Source of the DNA: an uncultured Lachnotalea sp.
GTDB lineage: Bacteria; Bacillota; Clostridia; Lachnospirales; Lachnospiraceae
Direction of reading: 5' to 3'
DNA: 64,000 nt
NCBI GenBank assembly: GCA_948470255.1
Contig: CAOKOS010000001.1
Coordinates: forward strand, 1-64,000
Shown: positions 15,790 to 23,845 of the stretch, one piece after another
Layout of the letters: each line of letters starts with the position of its first letter
Numbering within the stretch: position 1 is the first letter of the stretch
Notes under the pieces: generated by a model
Told to the model about the DNA's origin: nothing
Seen by the model: only the letters and a program-made list of their open reading frames with translations
Database searches by the model: none
Program-made: the position numbers and the translations under genes

Positions 15790-17365
15790 AATCCCTCCGG
15801 GCAAATTCCGGCAGATGTTCTTTTAAAAAGTCGTGGGCCACCTGGCTGGCGGGAATATCTTCTTCGTCCACCAGGTAGTTAAGTTCAGCCATCAGTTCTG
15901 TGGAAAGCTGCCCGGCAAGGCGGTTGGTGATTTCTGCAATCTCCGGGTATTCTTCCAGGATTTCAGGACGGAACACGGGAACCGCATAGTAGGGAGGAAA
16001 TGCCCCCAGGTCGTCTTCCAGGACGGTCAGGTCGAATTTTTTCAAAAGCCCGTCGGTGGAATAGGCATCGATCAATTCCCCTTCCCCGTTTAAAAGGGCG
16101 GTATAGCGGGGGGAACCGTCCACGCCGATTTCATCTGCAAAGGTAAGGCCGTAGAGGTCTTTGACACGGACCAGGCAGTCGGAACGGTTTAAAAAAGTGA
16201 GGGTGGAGACTACGCGGAGCCTGCCGTTTTGCTTCTTTAAATCACTGATGGAAGAAAGGCCGTAACGGTCGGCAATCTCTTTGGTGGTGGACAAGGTAAA
16301 AGTATTGTTGACATTTAAAGAGGAGAGGAGCTCCAGGCTGTATTTTTCTTTCATGCCTTCTTTTGATATTTGATAAACGGCTTCTGTGTCGGAGATGGCC
16401 TCATTTCCCAGGATACTGACATAGATGGTCCCTGTGTATTCCACGTATCCGTCAATGTCGCCGCTTTGGATGGAAGTGAAACAAATGGAGGAACCGCCCA
16501 GATCCGGGATGGTTTCCACCGGGACGCCGAGGGTGGTTTCAATGGCTTCAGACAGCATATAAGCCAATGTCTCGTTTTCAGAAAAATCCATGGTGCCTAT
16601 GCGGATGGCGGTTTTCTCTTTGGGGTGGAAAGCGGAAATCCCGTAGAGGGCCAGCAAAAGGACTGCAGTACAGGCAGCGAGAATCCGTTCTTTCTTTTTC
16701 TGATAAATCTTTTTTTCTTTATTGGCTCCGGCCATGAGGCTGATGGGGGTGACGAGGGTTTCCACAGCGGAAAAGACCCGGTCCACCAAAAGGGCAAGGA
16801 TACAGGCGGGAATGGCCCCGGCCAGGATTTTCGCATTGTTGACGGTGCGGATGCCGGAAAAAACAAGAAATCCCAGCCCGCCGCCGCCCACAAAAGCGGC
16901 AAGGGTCATAAGGCCCACGGCGGACACGGCCGAAATCCGGACACCTGTCATGATAACGGGCATGGCCAGGGGGATACGGATTTTAAAGAGAATCTGCCAT
17001 TTGGTGAGTCCGATGCCCTCGGCGGCCTCCAGGGTCTGGGCATTGATATTCATGAGTCCGGCATAAGTGTTTTTGATAATGGGAAGCAGGGAATAAATCA
17101 CCACCAGGAAGACTGCCGGTTTCATGCCGATTCCAAGAACCGGGATCGTAAGGCCCAAAAGAGCCATGCTGGGGATGGCCTGCACCAGGTTTGCAAAGGC
17201 CAGAACAGGCTTGCTGGCAGGCTTTAAATAGGAAATCAGTATTCCCAAAGGGACTCCAATAAGGATGGCGGCAGCCAGGGCGAGTCCGGTTAGCCGGATA
17301 TGCTCCAGGAATAATGCCAGGATTTCGCTTCTGGCAGCCACGATATAATCTAAAAATTCTGTCAT
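15782..17365 (-). CDS. Fused ABC permease and substrate-binding protein (OpuC/EgtU type)
   Basis: A 527-residue fusion. Residues 1-215 are a BPD-type permease with about six membrane segments and the EAA-like loop TLEAAEGIGLTKWQILFKIRIPLA. A further membrane helix (AACTAVLLLALYGISA) leads into an extracytoplasmic type-II binding domain (about 250-527) starting IRIGTMDFSENETLAYMLSEAIE. Such fusions occur in glycine betaine/carnitine/choline importers and in the ergothioneine importer EgtU. The ligand cannot be decided without comparing the binding pocket; note GGSSICFTSIQSGDIDGYVEYTGT in the pocket region. It overlaps the ATPase gene by 4 nt (ATGA) and is co-transcribed. Confidence 0.9.
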   Translation of the reverse strand: MTEFLDYIVAARSEILALFLEHIRLTGLALAAAILIGVPLGILISYLKPASKPVLAFANLVQAIPSMALLGLTIPVLGIGMKPAVFLVVIYSLLPIIKNTYAGLMNINAQTLEAAEGIGLTKWQILFKIRIPLAMPVIMTGVRISAVSAVGLMTLAAFVGGGGLGFLVFSGIRTVNNAKILAGAIPACILALLVDRVFSAVETLVTPISLMAGANKEKKIYQKKKERILAACTAVLLLALYGISAFHPKEKTAIRIGTMDFSENETLAYMLSEAIETTLGVPVETIPDLGGSSICFTSIQSGDIDGYVEYTGTIYVSILGNEAISDTEAVYQISKEGMKEKYSLELLSSLNVNNTFTLSTTKEIADRYGLSSISDLKKQNGRLRVVSTLTFLNRSDCLVRVKDLYGLTFADEIGVDGSPRYTALLNGEGELIDAYSTDGLLKKFDLTVLEDDLGAFPPYYAVPVFRPEILEEYPEIAEITNRLAGQLSTELMAELNYLVDEEDIPASQVAHDFLKEHLPEFARRDSM

Positions 17366-18501
17366 GCAGGCTCCTCCTCTTCATCGGAAATAAACTGGCG
17401 GCTTAAAGTATTTACAAGGGTGCTTCTGGTAATGAGGCCTTCGATCATGCCGTTTCCGTTTACCACAGGGAGGGTGGAAAGCTTTTTTTCATTAAAAAGA
17501 GTCAGAAGGTCTACAATGGAGCTTTCTGGGTTCACAGCAGTGAAACCGGTGTCCATCAATTCTCCGGCTGCGCGGCGGATATCCCGTATTCCGATCAGGG
17601 ATTCCGCATATAATACTCCCAGAAGCCGCTTTGCCTGGTCTGTGACCATCAAAGTGTCAACTTTTCTCTGGCTCATGATTTCGATGCATTTGAATACAGG
17701 CATCCAGGGACGGCAGCATACAGGTTCATGTATCATAATATCTTTTGTTTTAATGAGTTCGGGAGAAGTCCAGATTCTTCCGGGACCAACGAAATCCCTG
17801 ACAAAATCATTGGCGGGATGTTTCATAATGGTTTCCGGCGTGTCGAATTGAGTGATGGAACCGTTTTCCATCATACAGATACGGTCGGCCAGTTTGACAG
17901 CTTCATCCATATCGTGGGTGACAAATACGATGGTGCGTTTTAATGCGGCCTGCATTTCCAAAAGAGAATTTTGCAGCTGCGCCCTGGTAAGAGGGTCGAG
18001 GGCGGAAAATGGTTCGTCCATCAGGATGATTTCCGGATCCGTCATAAAAGCCCGGACAACTCCTGCCCGCTGCTGCTGCCCGCCTGACATTTCGGAAGGA
18101 TAGGCATCCAGGTATTCATCTGGCGGAAGGTTTACCATTTCCATCAATTCCCTGGCGTGGGACTCAATTTCATCTGTTTCTTTTCCGCCCGAATTCATCC
18201 GGGCAATGATTTCTATATTGTCCCTTATGGTCAGGTGGGGGAAAAGCCCAGTCTGCTGGATGACATAACCCATACGGCGCCTCAAGGGGATGGTATCCAG
18301 TTTAGAGATATCCTCCCCGTTGACACGGATATGGCCGGACGAAGGGAGAACCAGTTTATTTATCATTTTTAACGTGGTGGTTTTTCCGCAGCCGCTTTCT
18401 CCAAGGAGGACAATGAATTCACCGTCATCAATGGAAAAACTTAAATGGTCGATCACGGTTTTGCCCTGGAAGACTTTTGACACGTCCTGAAACTCAATCA
18501 T
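17362..18501 (-). CDS. ABC transporter ATP-binding protein with CBS domains (OpuCA/EgtUA type)
   Basis: A 379-residue ATPase. Walker A GESGCGKTT, Q-loop YVIQQTGLFPHLT, signature MSGGQQQR, Walker B ILMDEP and switch histidine FVTHDMDEA occupy residues 1-240. A tandem CBS pair follows from about 255 (VDTLMVTDQAKRLLGVLYAE, STLPVVNGNGMIEGLITRSTL). In OpuA-type systems CBS domains sense ionic strength or bind cyclic di-AMP; a cdaA operon is present 20 kb away, so such control is plausible but unproven. The SD is GGAGGCGGCAGCAT before ATG 18501. It pairs with the fused permease/binding protein downstream. Confidence 0.92.
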   Translation of the reverse strand: MIEFQDVSKVFQGKTVIDHLSFSIDDGEFIVLLGESGCGKTTTLKMINKLVLPSSGHIRVNGEDISKLDTIPLRRRMGYVIQQTGLFPHLTIRDNIEIIARMNSGGKETDEIESHARELMEMVNLPPDEYLDAYPSEMSGGQQQRAGVVRAFMTDPEIILMDEPFSALDPLTRAQLQNSLLEMQAALKRTIVFVTHDMDEAVKLADRICMMENGSITQFDTPETIMKHPANDFVRDFVGPGRIWTSPELIKTKDIMIHEPVCCRPWMPVFKCIEIMSQRKVDTLMVTDQAKRLLGVLYAESLIGIRDIRRAAGELMDTGFTAVNPESSIVDLLTLFNEKKLSTLPVVNGNGMIEGLITRSTLVNTLSRQFISDEEEEPA

Positions 18502-18592
18502 ATGCTGCCGCCTCCTTTTTCACAGTTAATTTCTGGTTTTTAACGGATAGAAACAAGGTTCCATGTCCGATAAATAAAACAAAATTACTATC

Positions 18593-18598
18593 ATTGTA
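18593..18598 (-). promoter_or_regulatory. Possible -10 element of the ABC importer operon
   Basis: On the minus strand TACAAT lies about 95 nt before the ATPase start. The -35 position holds only AGATTC at 17-nt spacing, so the promoter is weak or activator-dependent if real. Confidence 0.3.
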
Positions 18599-18715
18599 GC
18601 ACAAAAAATAATGAAGAATCTGAATTTAATGAAAAGTTAAGACGCAGTTTATTTTTTTAATATTGTATTAATATTTGTATATGGTTATCACAAGTTTTGA
18701 AAAGGGCAGGTCCGC

Positions 18716-18743
18716 TTGAAAAAACTGTGGAATCTGCTATAAT
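18716..18743 (+). promoter_or_regulatory. Promoter of the ispF-cysS-mrnC-rlmB operon
   Basis: TTGAAA (18716-18721) and TATAAT (18738-18743) are 16 nt apart. The start of transcription would fall near 18750, right at the leader hairpin. Confidence 0.7.
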
Positions 18744-18753
18744 ATGCCATAGG

Positions 18754-18797
18754 TATCGTCGGCTGGCAAGAGGGTGTGTCCTGGCCTACCGACGATA
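18754..18797 (+). promoter_or_regulatory. Leader hairpin before ispF
   Basis: TATCGTCGG and CCGACGATA form a perfect 9-bp stem closing a 26-nt loop, placed at the expected 5' end of the transcript. No T-run follows, so it is not an intrinsic terminator; the AGGAAAGG ribosome site of ispF comes directly after it. It may stabilise the mRNA 5' end or be bound by a regulator. Confidence 0.5.
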
Positions 18798-18818
18798 AGG
18801 AAAGGAATATAAAGGTTT

Positions 18819-19361
18819 ATGAGAATTGGAATGGGATATGACGTCCACCGCCTGACAGAAGGGCGGGATTTGATACTGGGAGGAGTGAAAATCCCTTATG
18901 AGAAAGGCCTCCTGGGCCATTCAGATGCAGATGTGCTGCTGCACGCGGTGATGGATGCCCTTCTTGGGGCGGCGGGACTGGGAGACATCGGCCTGCATTT
19001 CCCTGACACAGATGAAGCCTACAGAGGGATATCCAGTATGAAGCTTCTGGAAAAGGTGGGAGAGCTTCTGGAGGAACATGTGTATTTTGTGGGGAATATC
19101 GACGTGACGGTGATTGCCCAGAAACCGAAGCTGTCTCCCTACCGGCAGGAGATGAGGGAGAATATAGCAAGGGCGCTTCATATTTCAGACACACAGGTGA
19201 ATGTAAAGGCCACGACGGAAGAAGGCCTTGGGTTTACGGGGGCAGGAGAGGGGATTGCCGCCCAGGCGGTGGCGCTTCTTAAGACTGTGGAGAATTTCGA
19301 TTATGGACACGGAGGGCCTGGCTGTGGAAAAGGCTGTGGTTCCTGTCCGAAAAATTCATGA
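18819..19361 (+). CDS. ispF: 2-C-methyl-D-erythritol 2,4-cyclodiphosphate synthase
   Basis: A 180-residue protein; IspF makes MEcPP in the MEP isoprenoid pathway as a homotrimer. The zinc ligands are visible in GYDVHRL (Asp, His) and the [16 protein letters not shown] block, plus [10 protein letters not shown] and [12 protein letters not shown]. The catalytic core ends near residue 158. The last 20 residues add a glycine/cysteine tail with three closely spaced cysteines ([12 protein letters not shown]), which is not part of the catalytic fold. The gene heads an operon with cysS, mrnC and rlmB, close to the classic Firmicute order. Confidence 0.97.
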   Translation: MRIGMGYDVHRLTEGRDLILGGVKIPYEKGLLGHSDADVLLHAVMDALLGAAGLGDIGLHFPDTDEAYRGISSMKLLEKVGELLEEHVYFVGNIDVTVIAQKPKLSPYRQEMRENIARALHISDTQVNVKATTEEGLGFTGAGEGIAAQAVALLKTVENFDYGHGGPGCGKGCGSCPKNS

Positions 19362-19381
19362 AAAAGCCAGGAGGGAGAAAA

Positions 19382-20785
19382 ATGAAAGTTTTCAATACGC
19401 TTTCTAAAAAGAAAGAAGAATTTATTCCTTTGGAGCAGGGAAAGGTGCGGATGTATGTCTGCGGCCCCACTGTTTATAATTTTATCCATATCGGGAATGC
19501 CCGCCCCATGATCGTATTTGATACGGTGAGGCGGTATTTTGAGTACAAAGGCTACGATGTCAATTACGTTTCCAATTTTACTGACGTGGATGATAAAATC
19601 ATCAAAAAGGCCATAGAGGAGGGTGTGGATTCCTCTGTGATTTCCGAACGTTACATTGCTGAGTGTAAAAAGGACATGGAAGGCATGAATGTAAAGGCGG
19701 CCACGACTCATCCGCTGGCTACCCAGGAGATCCACGGTATGATTGCCATGATTGAGAAATTGATTGAGGAAGGCTATGCTTACCGGGCCGATGACGGGAC
19801 TGTATATTACAGGACAAGAAAGTTTAAGGATTATGGGAAACTGTCCCACAAGAACCTTGAAGATCTGCAGGCGGGCCACAGGGAGATCAAAGTGGTGGGA
19901 GAGAAAGAGGATGAGCTGGATTTTGTGCTCTGGAAGCCCAAAAAGGACGGGGAGCCTTACTGGGAGTCCCCCTGGTGTGACGGAAGGCCTGGCTGGCATA
20001 TTGAGTGCTCCGTCATGGCCAAGCATTATCTCGGGGATGAGATTGATATCCATGCCGGCGGTGAAGACTTAATTTTCCCTCACCACGAAAATGAGATCGC
20101 CCAGAGTGAGGCGGCCAATGGCTGCGAATTTGCAAAATACTGGATGCACAATGCATTTTTGAATATTGACAACAGGAAAATGTCCAAATCTTTGGGGAAC
20201 TTTTTTACAGTACGGGAGATCAGCGAAAAATATGATCTGCAGGTACTGCGGTTCTTTATGCTGAGCGCCCATTACAGAAGCCCTTTAAATTTCAGCGCGG
20301 AATTGATGGAAGCTTCTAAAAACGGTCTGGTGCGGATACTGACAGCGGTAAACCGTTTGGGCGAGCTTCTTCCTGTGGCTGCCGGCGGAGAAATGACAGC
20401 AGAAGAAAAGGCTGTCCAGGCCCAGGTGAAAGAGCTGGTGGAAAAATATGAGGCTGCCATGGAAGATGATTTCAACACGGCGGATGCCATTGCAGCCATA
20501 TTTGAACTGGTGAAACTGGCAAATACTTCCCTGGATGAGAAGAGCACGAAGGAGTTTGTGGAATATGTAAAGGATACTTTGGAGACTCTCTGCGATATTC
20601 TGGGCATCATTACGGAAAAGAAAGAGGAACTTCTGGATGCCGATATTGAGGCGCTGATCGAGGAACGGCAGCAGGCAAGAAAAGATAAAAATTTTGCCAG
20701 GGCTGATGAAATACGAGATATTCTGGCGGCAAAGGGGATTCTCCTCAAAGACACAAGAGAAGGAGTGAAATGGACGAGAGCGTAA
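19382..20785 (+). CDS. cysS: Cysteine--tRNA ligase
   Basis: A 467-residue class I aminoacyl-tRNA synthetase. Visible are the zinc cysteine in YVCGPTVYNFIHIGNARP (with the HIGH-like HIGN), the GWHIECSVM zinc-site region, HHENEIAQSEA and the KMSKSLGN signature. The C-terminal DALR/anticodon region follows. I place the start at ATG 19382, after AGGAGGGAGAAAA; the track's ATG 19358, which overlaps the ispF stop, would add eight residues. It charges tRNA-Cys in the cytoplasm. It overlaps mrnC by 16 nt. Confidence 0.97.
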   Translation: MKVFNTLSKKKEEFIPLEQGKVRMYVCGPTVYNFIHIGNARPMIVFDTVRRYFEYKGYDVNYVSNFTDVDDKIIKKAIEEGVDSSVISERYIAECKKDMEGMNVKAATTHPLATQEIHGMIAMIEKLIEEGYAYRADDGTVYYRTRKFKDYGKLSHKNLEDLQAGHREIKVVGEKEDELDFVLWKPKKDGEPYWESPWCDGRPGWHIECSVMAKHYLGDEIDIHAGGEDLIFPHHENEIAQSEAANGCEFAKYWMHNAFLNIDNRKMSKSLGNFFTVREISEKYDLQVLRFFMLSAHYRSPLNFSAELMEASKNGLVRILTAVNRLGELLPVAAGGEMTAEEKAVQAQVKELVEKYEAAMEDDFNTADAIAAIFELVKLANTSLDEKSTKEFVEYVKDTLETLCDILGIITEKKEELLDADIEALIEERQQARKDKNFARADEIRDILAAKGILLKDTREGVKWTRA

Positions 20786-21219
20786 AGGGATGTATACCGA
20801 AGCTTCTGTCTGAAGAGGAAGAGCTTCTTTCAGGACCGGATATCCGCACATATTCTCCTCTGGCCCTGGCTTTTATCGGAGATGCCGTATTCAGCCTGTA
20901 TATCCGTACCATAGTGGTGGGAAGGGGAAATACGGCTCCCGGAAAGCTGCATGAAGCCTGCAGCGAGCTGGTGAAAGCGAAAACACAGTCCCGGATGATA
21001 CGCGGAATCTTTGGGGAGCTTTCCGAGGAGGAAGCCGGCGTCTATCGGCGCGGGAGAAATGCCCAGGCGCCCAGCCGGGCAAAAAATGCCTCCATGTCGG
21101 AGTACCGCCATGCCACAGGGCTGGAAGCGCTGTTCGGCCATCTGTATCTGACCGGGCAGGGGGAACGGATGACGGAACTGGTGGAGCTTTGCTTAAAATA
21201 TTATAAGGAAGAACGATGA
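20770..21219 (+). CDS. mrnC: Mini-ribonuclease III
   Basis: A 149-residue protein consisting only of an RNase III catalytic domain without a dsRNA-binding domain, as in Mini-III. The conserved blocks SPLALAFIGDAVFSLYIR with the catalytic aspartate, KLHEACSELVKAKTQS, RRGRNAQAPSRAKNASMSEYRHATGLEALFGHLYLTG are present. It matures the ends of 23S rRNA. Its position between cysS and rlmB is the standard Firmicute context, with overlaps on both sides (16 nt and 4 nt). Confidence 0.96.
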   Translation: MDESVKGCIPKLLSEEEELLSGPDIRTYSPLALAFIGDAVFSLYIRTIVVGRGNTAPGKLHEACSELVKAKTQSRMIRGIFGELSEEEAGVYRRGRNAQAPSRAKNASMSEYRHATGLEALFGHLYLTGQGERMTELVELCLKYYKEER

Positions 21220-21959
21220 GATACGAAGAATTTGTAATTGAAGGACGCAACCCAGTGTTGGAAGCGTTCCGCTCAGGGAAAACCATTGACAGGGTATTCC
21301 TTCTGAAGGGCTGCCAGGACGGCCCGGTACTCAGTATTGCCAGAATGGCCAGGAAACAGAATACATTGATTCAATATGTGCCGAAGGTCCGTCTGGATCA
21401 GCTTTCTGCCGGAGGGAAGCATCAGGGGGTGATTGCTTACGCGGCCGCCTATGAATATGCTTCTGTGGAGGACATGCTTACGCTGGCAAAGGAAAGAGGG
21501 GAGGCGCCTTTTTTGTTCTTGCTGGATGGGATCGAAGATCCCCATAACCTTGGGGCCATCATAAGGACAGCCAATTTGTCCGGCGCCCACGGGGTGGTTA
21601 TTCCCAAAAGGCGGGCGGCGGGGCTGACGGCGGTGGTGGCTAAAACTTCGGCCGGGGCGCTCAACTATACGCCGGTGGCGAAGGTGACGAATTTGACGGC
21701 GGTTATGGAAGAGCTAAAAAAAGAAGGGATGTGGTTTGTCTGCGCCGATATGGACGGAACCCTTATGTACGACTTAAACCTGACAGGCCCCCTGGGAATT
21801 ATCATTGGAAATGAAGGGGAAGGCGTCAGCCGCCTGGTAAAGGAACGCTGCGATATGACAGCGGCGATCCCCATGAAAGGGGATATTGATTCCCTCAATG
21901 CGTCGGTGGCGGCAGGCGTACTGGCTTACGAGGCAGTACGCCAGAGAATGGGAAAATAA
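21216..21959 (+). CDS. rlmB: 23S rRNA (guanosine-2'-O)-methyltransferase, TrmH/RlmB family
   Basis: A 247-residue SPOUT enzyme. The N-terminal substrate-binding domain starts with VIEGRNPVLEAFRSG and ends in QGVIAYAAAYEYAS; the SPOUT domain has LDGIEDPHNLGAIIRTANLSGAHGV, the SAM-binding knot IIIGNEGEGVSRLVKERCD and the closing IPMKGDIDSLNASVAAGVLAYEA. By family it methylates G2251 of 23S rRNA. It overlaps mrnC by 4 nt (ATGA) and ends the operon, followed by a terminator. Confidence 0.95.
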   Translation: MRYEEFVIEGRNPVLEAFRSGKTIDRVFLLKGCQDGPVLSIARMARKQNTLIQYVPKVRLDQLSAGGKHQGVIAYAAAYEYASVEDMLTLAKERGEAPFLFLLDGIEDPHNLGAIIRTANLSGAHGVVIPKRRAAGLTAVVAKTSAGALNYTPVAKVTNLTAVMEELKKEGMWFVCADMDGTLMYDLNLTGPLGIIIGNEGEGVSRLVKERCDMTAAIPMKGDIDSLNASVAAGVLAYEAVRQRMGK

Positions 21960-21971
21960 AATTGTAGATAA

Positions 21972-22006
21972 AAATGGCGTTGGAGAAAATTTCCGGCGTC
22001 ATTTTT
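21972..22006 (+). terminator. Terminator of the ispF-rlmB operon
   Basis: AAATGGCGTTGGA and TCCGGCGTCATTT pair over 13 positions with G-U wobbles, 7-nt loop, followed by TTTTT. Confidence 0.7.
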
Positions 22007-22119
22007 GCGTTAAAGATAATCTTAATTCTATCTATTGGAATCCGTTTTTTCGTTCCCTGTTTTTTTGCGCTTTGTGGAAAATGGATAAAAAATAAGACTA
22101 ATATTGTCATATTTGACAG

Positions 22120-22148
22120 TTGAATACACAAAAGAGTGCTGATATAAT
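22120..22148 (+). promoter_or_regulatory. Promoter of the gntR-liv operon
   Basis: TTGAAT (22120-22125) and TATAAT (22143-22148) at 17-nt spacing. Three GAATTC-centred sites lie just downstream and would be transcribed. Confidence 0.65.
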
Positions 22149-22163
22149 GCAGATATATATAAA

Positions 22164-22223
22164 ATATGAATTCAATATAAGAAGATTATTGAATTTTAAA
22201 AGACCCAAATATTGAATTCAACA
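22164..22223 (+). promoter_or_regulatory. Cluster of three TTGAATTCAA-like sites, candidate GntR operators
   Basis: ATATGAATTCAATAT (22164-22178), TTATTGAATTTTAAA (22186-22200) and ATATTGAATTCAACA (22209-22223) share a TTGAATTCAA-type palindrome. They lie between the promoter and the gntR start, the usual place for autoregulation by FadR-subfamily GntR proteins. Binding is inferred. Confidence 0.55.
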
Positions 22224-22249
22224 AAAGTAAATTATAGGAGACATGTTTT

Positions 22250-22939
22250 ATGAAACCTTCACAAGTAGACGACGCATTTGAACAAATGAAAAATAAGATT
22301 ATTTTAGGAGAGTGGGAATCCAATAAGGTCCTGTCCAGCAACCAGATTGCTTCAGAACTTAATATGAGCCGGACACCTGTTGAAAAGGCCCTTCTGCGGC
22401 TGGAAACATGCGAACTGGTTGATTCCATTGAGGGAAGATATGTGGTTCATCCGCAAAATCTTGAGGATATTGTGGAATTATATCAGGTGAGGGAAGCCAT
22501 GGAAACACAGGCGATCAGGATTGCCTTCCAAAACGGTTTAAAGGACGAAGAGATTCGGACACTGCGGGATACTGTAGAAAAGCATAAAAAAGCGGTGGGA
22601 AGTGAAGATGATGAAAGCTTTTTCGGGACTGGAATGGAACTTCACAGACAGATTCTTTTGATGTCAGGGAATAAGCGCTTTCTGAAAATCCATGAGCAGC
22701 TCCAAATGCAGATTGAGAGGGCACAGTGGCTTAACGTCCTTATGCCGGATAAAGATAGTTCTGTGGAGGAACACAGCAGCCTGATTACGGCATTGGAGAC
22801 AAGGAATTTGGCGGCGGCCATTTCTGCGCTTCAGGAACATTCCGAAAAGACGATTTCACGTTACAGGAAGATCCTGACTTCAGAAAGATTCTGCAGGGCG
22901 ATTCTTGAGGTGAGCAATATTATTAAACAGGACACGTAG
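22250..22939 (+). CDS. GntR family regulator, FadR/FCD subfamily
   Basis: A 229-residue protein. Residues 5-70 form the GntR winged helix (LSSNQIASELNMSRTPVEKALLRLETCELV); residues 80-215 are an FCD-type helical domain (VREAMETQAIRIA, HRQILLMSGNKRFLKIHEQLQ, HSSLITALETRNLAAAISALQEHSE) with histidines placed as in metal-dependent ligand sites. The SD is TAGGAGACATGTTTT. It is the first gene of the operon carrying the ABC importer, oxidoreductase and UroD-fold protein, and probably represses it until a substrate-derived ligand binds. The ligand is unknown. Confidence 0.92.
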   Translation: MKPSQVDDAFEQMKNKIILGEWESNKVLSSNQIASELNMSRTPVEKALLRLETCELVDSIEGRYVVHPQNLEDIVELYQVREAMETQAIRIAFQNGLKDEEIRTLRDTVEKHKKAVGSEDDESFFGTGMELHRQILLMSGNKRFLKIHEQLQMQIERAQWLNVLMPDKDSSVEEHSSLITALETRNLAAAISALQEHSEKTISRYRKILTSERFCRAILEVSNIIKQDT

Positions 22940-22955
22940 TAAAGGGGGGATTTTT

Positions 22956-23834
22956 ATGTTGTTCCAGCAGCTTGTCAACGGACTTACCATAGGGACGACA
23001 TATGCGTTGGTTGCAGTAGGGTTTTCTATGGTATACAGCGTCCTGGAGCTGGCGAACTTTGCCAATGGCGCATTTTATGTGTTTGCGCCATACATCGTGG
23101 TGCTGTTATATGTTTCCATGGGATGGGGATTTATACCGGCTTTTCTCATTGCAGTCATAGCGACAGGTGTCTTAGGGGCGTTTATGGACCGGTTTATCCT
23201 CACAAACATCCGTGGAAGGAAAGCTCCAATTTCTTCCTCTATGGTGGCCACATTAGGCGTGTCCACAGTGATTATGAACGGGCTGATTGCGATTTTCGGA
23301 AGCGATACGAAAGCTGTGCCAAACGCGTTCCCTGTGGGGAAAGTCTATATCGGAAGCGTGATTATTACAGGGAACCAGCTGATTATTATTGTTTTGTCTG
23401 TTGTAATCATGGCGGTTCTGTCCATTATTGTTTACCGGACCAAACGGGGGAGCGCCATGCGAGCCATTGCACAGAATACAGTGGCGGCCCAGATGATGGG
23501 AGTCCATGTGAACAGGGTCATTACCGTCACATTTTTTATCGGATCCGTGAGCGCGGCCATTGCCGGGACCATGGTAGCCATGTATTATGGCTCCGTCGAT
23601 ACCACGCTGTACACCACGGTCAGTGTAAAAACCTTTGCTTCCGCAATTCTTGGAGGGATTGGTTCCATTCCCGGAGCCATGCTTGGAGGCGTGATTATCG
23701 GAATGTTGGAAACGATTGTGGCAGGATATGTCAGTTCGGCGTACAAAGATATGATTTCCTTTGTCATTATTATTATATTTCTTATTTTCAGGCCCACAGG
23801 TTTGCTGGGGCATAAGAAAATTAACAAGGTATAG
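22956..23834 (+). CDS. Branched-chain-amino-acid-type ABC permease (LivH family)
   Basis: A 292-residue membrane protein with eight or so helices. It opens QQLVNGLTIGTTYALVAVGFSMVY, the LivH signature, and contains AQNTVAAQMMGVHVNRVITVTF, the cytoplasmic loop that contacts the ATPase. The C-terminus GGIGSIPGAMLGGVIIGMLETI is also typical. It lies 16 nt after gntR. Together with the LivM, LivG, LivF and binding-protein genes it forms a complete HAAT-family importer. LivH-type systems move amino acids, amides, urea or aromatic acids, so the name does not fix the substrate. Confidence 0.93.
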   Translation: MLFQQLVNGLTIGTTYALVAVGFSMVYSVLELANFANGAFYVFAPYIVVLLYVSMGWGFIPAFLIAVIATGVLGAFMDRFILTNIRGRKAPISSSMVATLGVSTVIMNGLIAIFGSDTKAVPNAFPVGKVYIGSVIITGNQLIIIVLSVVIMAVLSIIVYRTKRGSAMRAIAQNTVAAQMMGVHVNRVITVTFFIGSVSAAIAGTMVAMYYGSVDTTLYTTVSVKTFASAILGGIGSIPGAMLGGVIIGMLETIVAGYVSSAYKDMISFVIIIIFLIFRPTGLLGHKKINKV

Positions 23835-23845
23835 GAGGGCAAGGT

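Larger units (their letters stand above)
18502..18818. other. Divergent intergenic region, importer operon / ispF operon
   Basis: This 317-nt, AT-rich stretch separates the leftward importer operon from the rightward ispF operon. It carries a weak minus-strand -10 (18593-18598), a good plus-strand promoter (18716-18743) and a leader hairpin (18754-18797), described separately. No gene is seen in it. Confidence 0.7.

Noticed and set aside
16370-17227. 285-codon ORF antisense to the fused ABC permease gene
   Set aside because: Gly/His/Asp-rich composition typical of an antisense shadow of a membrane-protein gene.
23123-23815. 230-codon ORF within the LivH-type gene
   Set aside because: Out-of-frame shadow, rich in His, Arg, Cys and Tyr; the LivH frame carries all family motifs.
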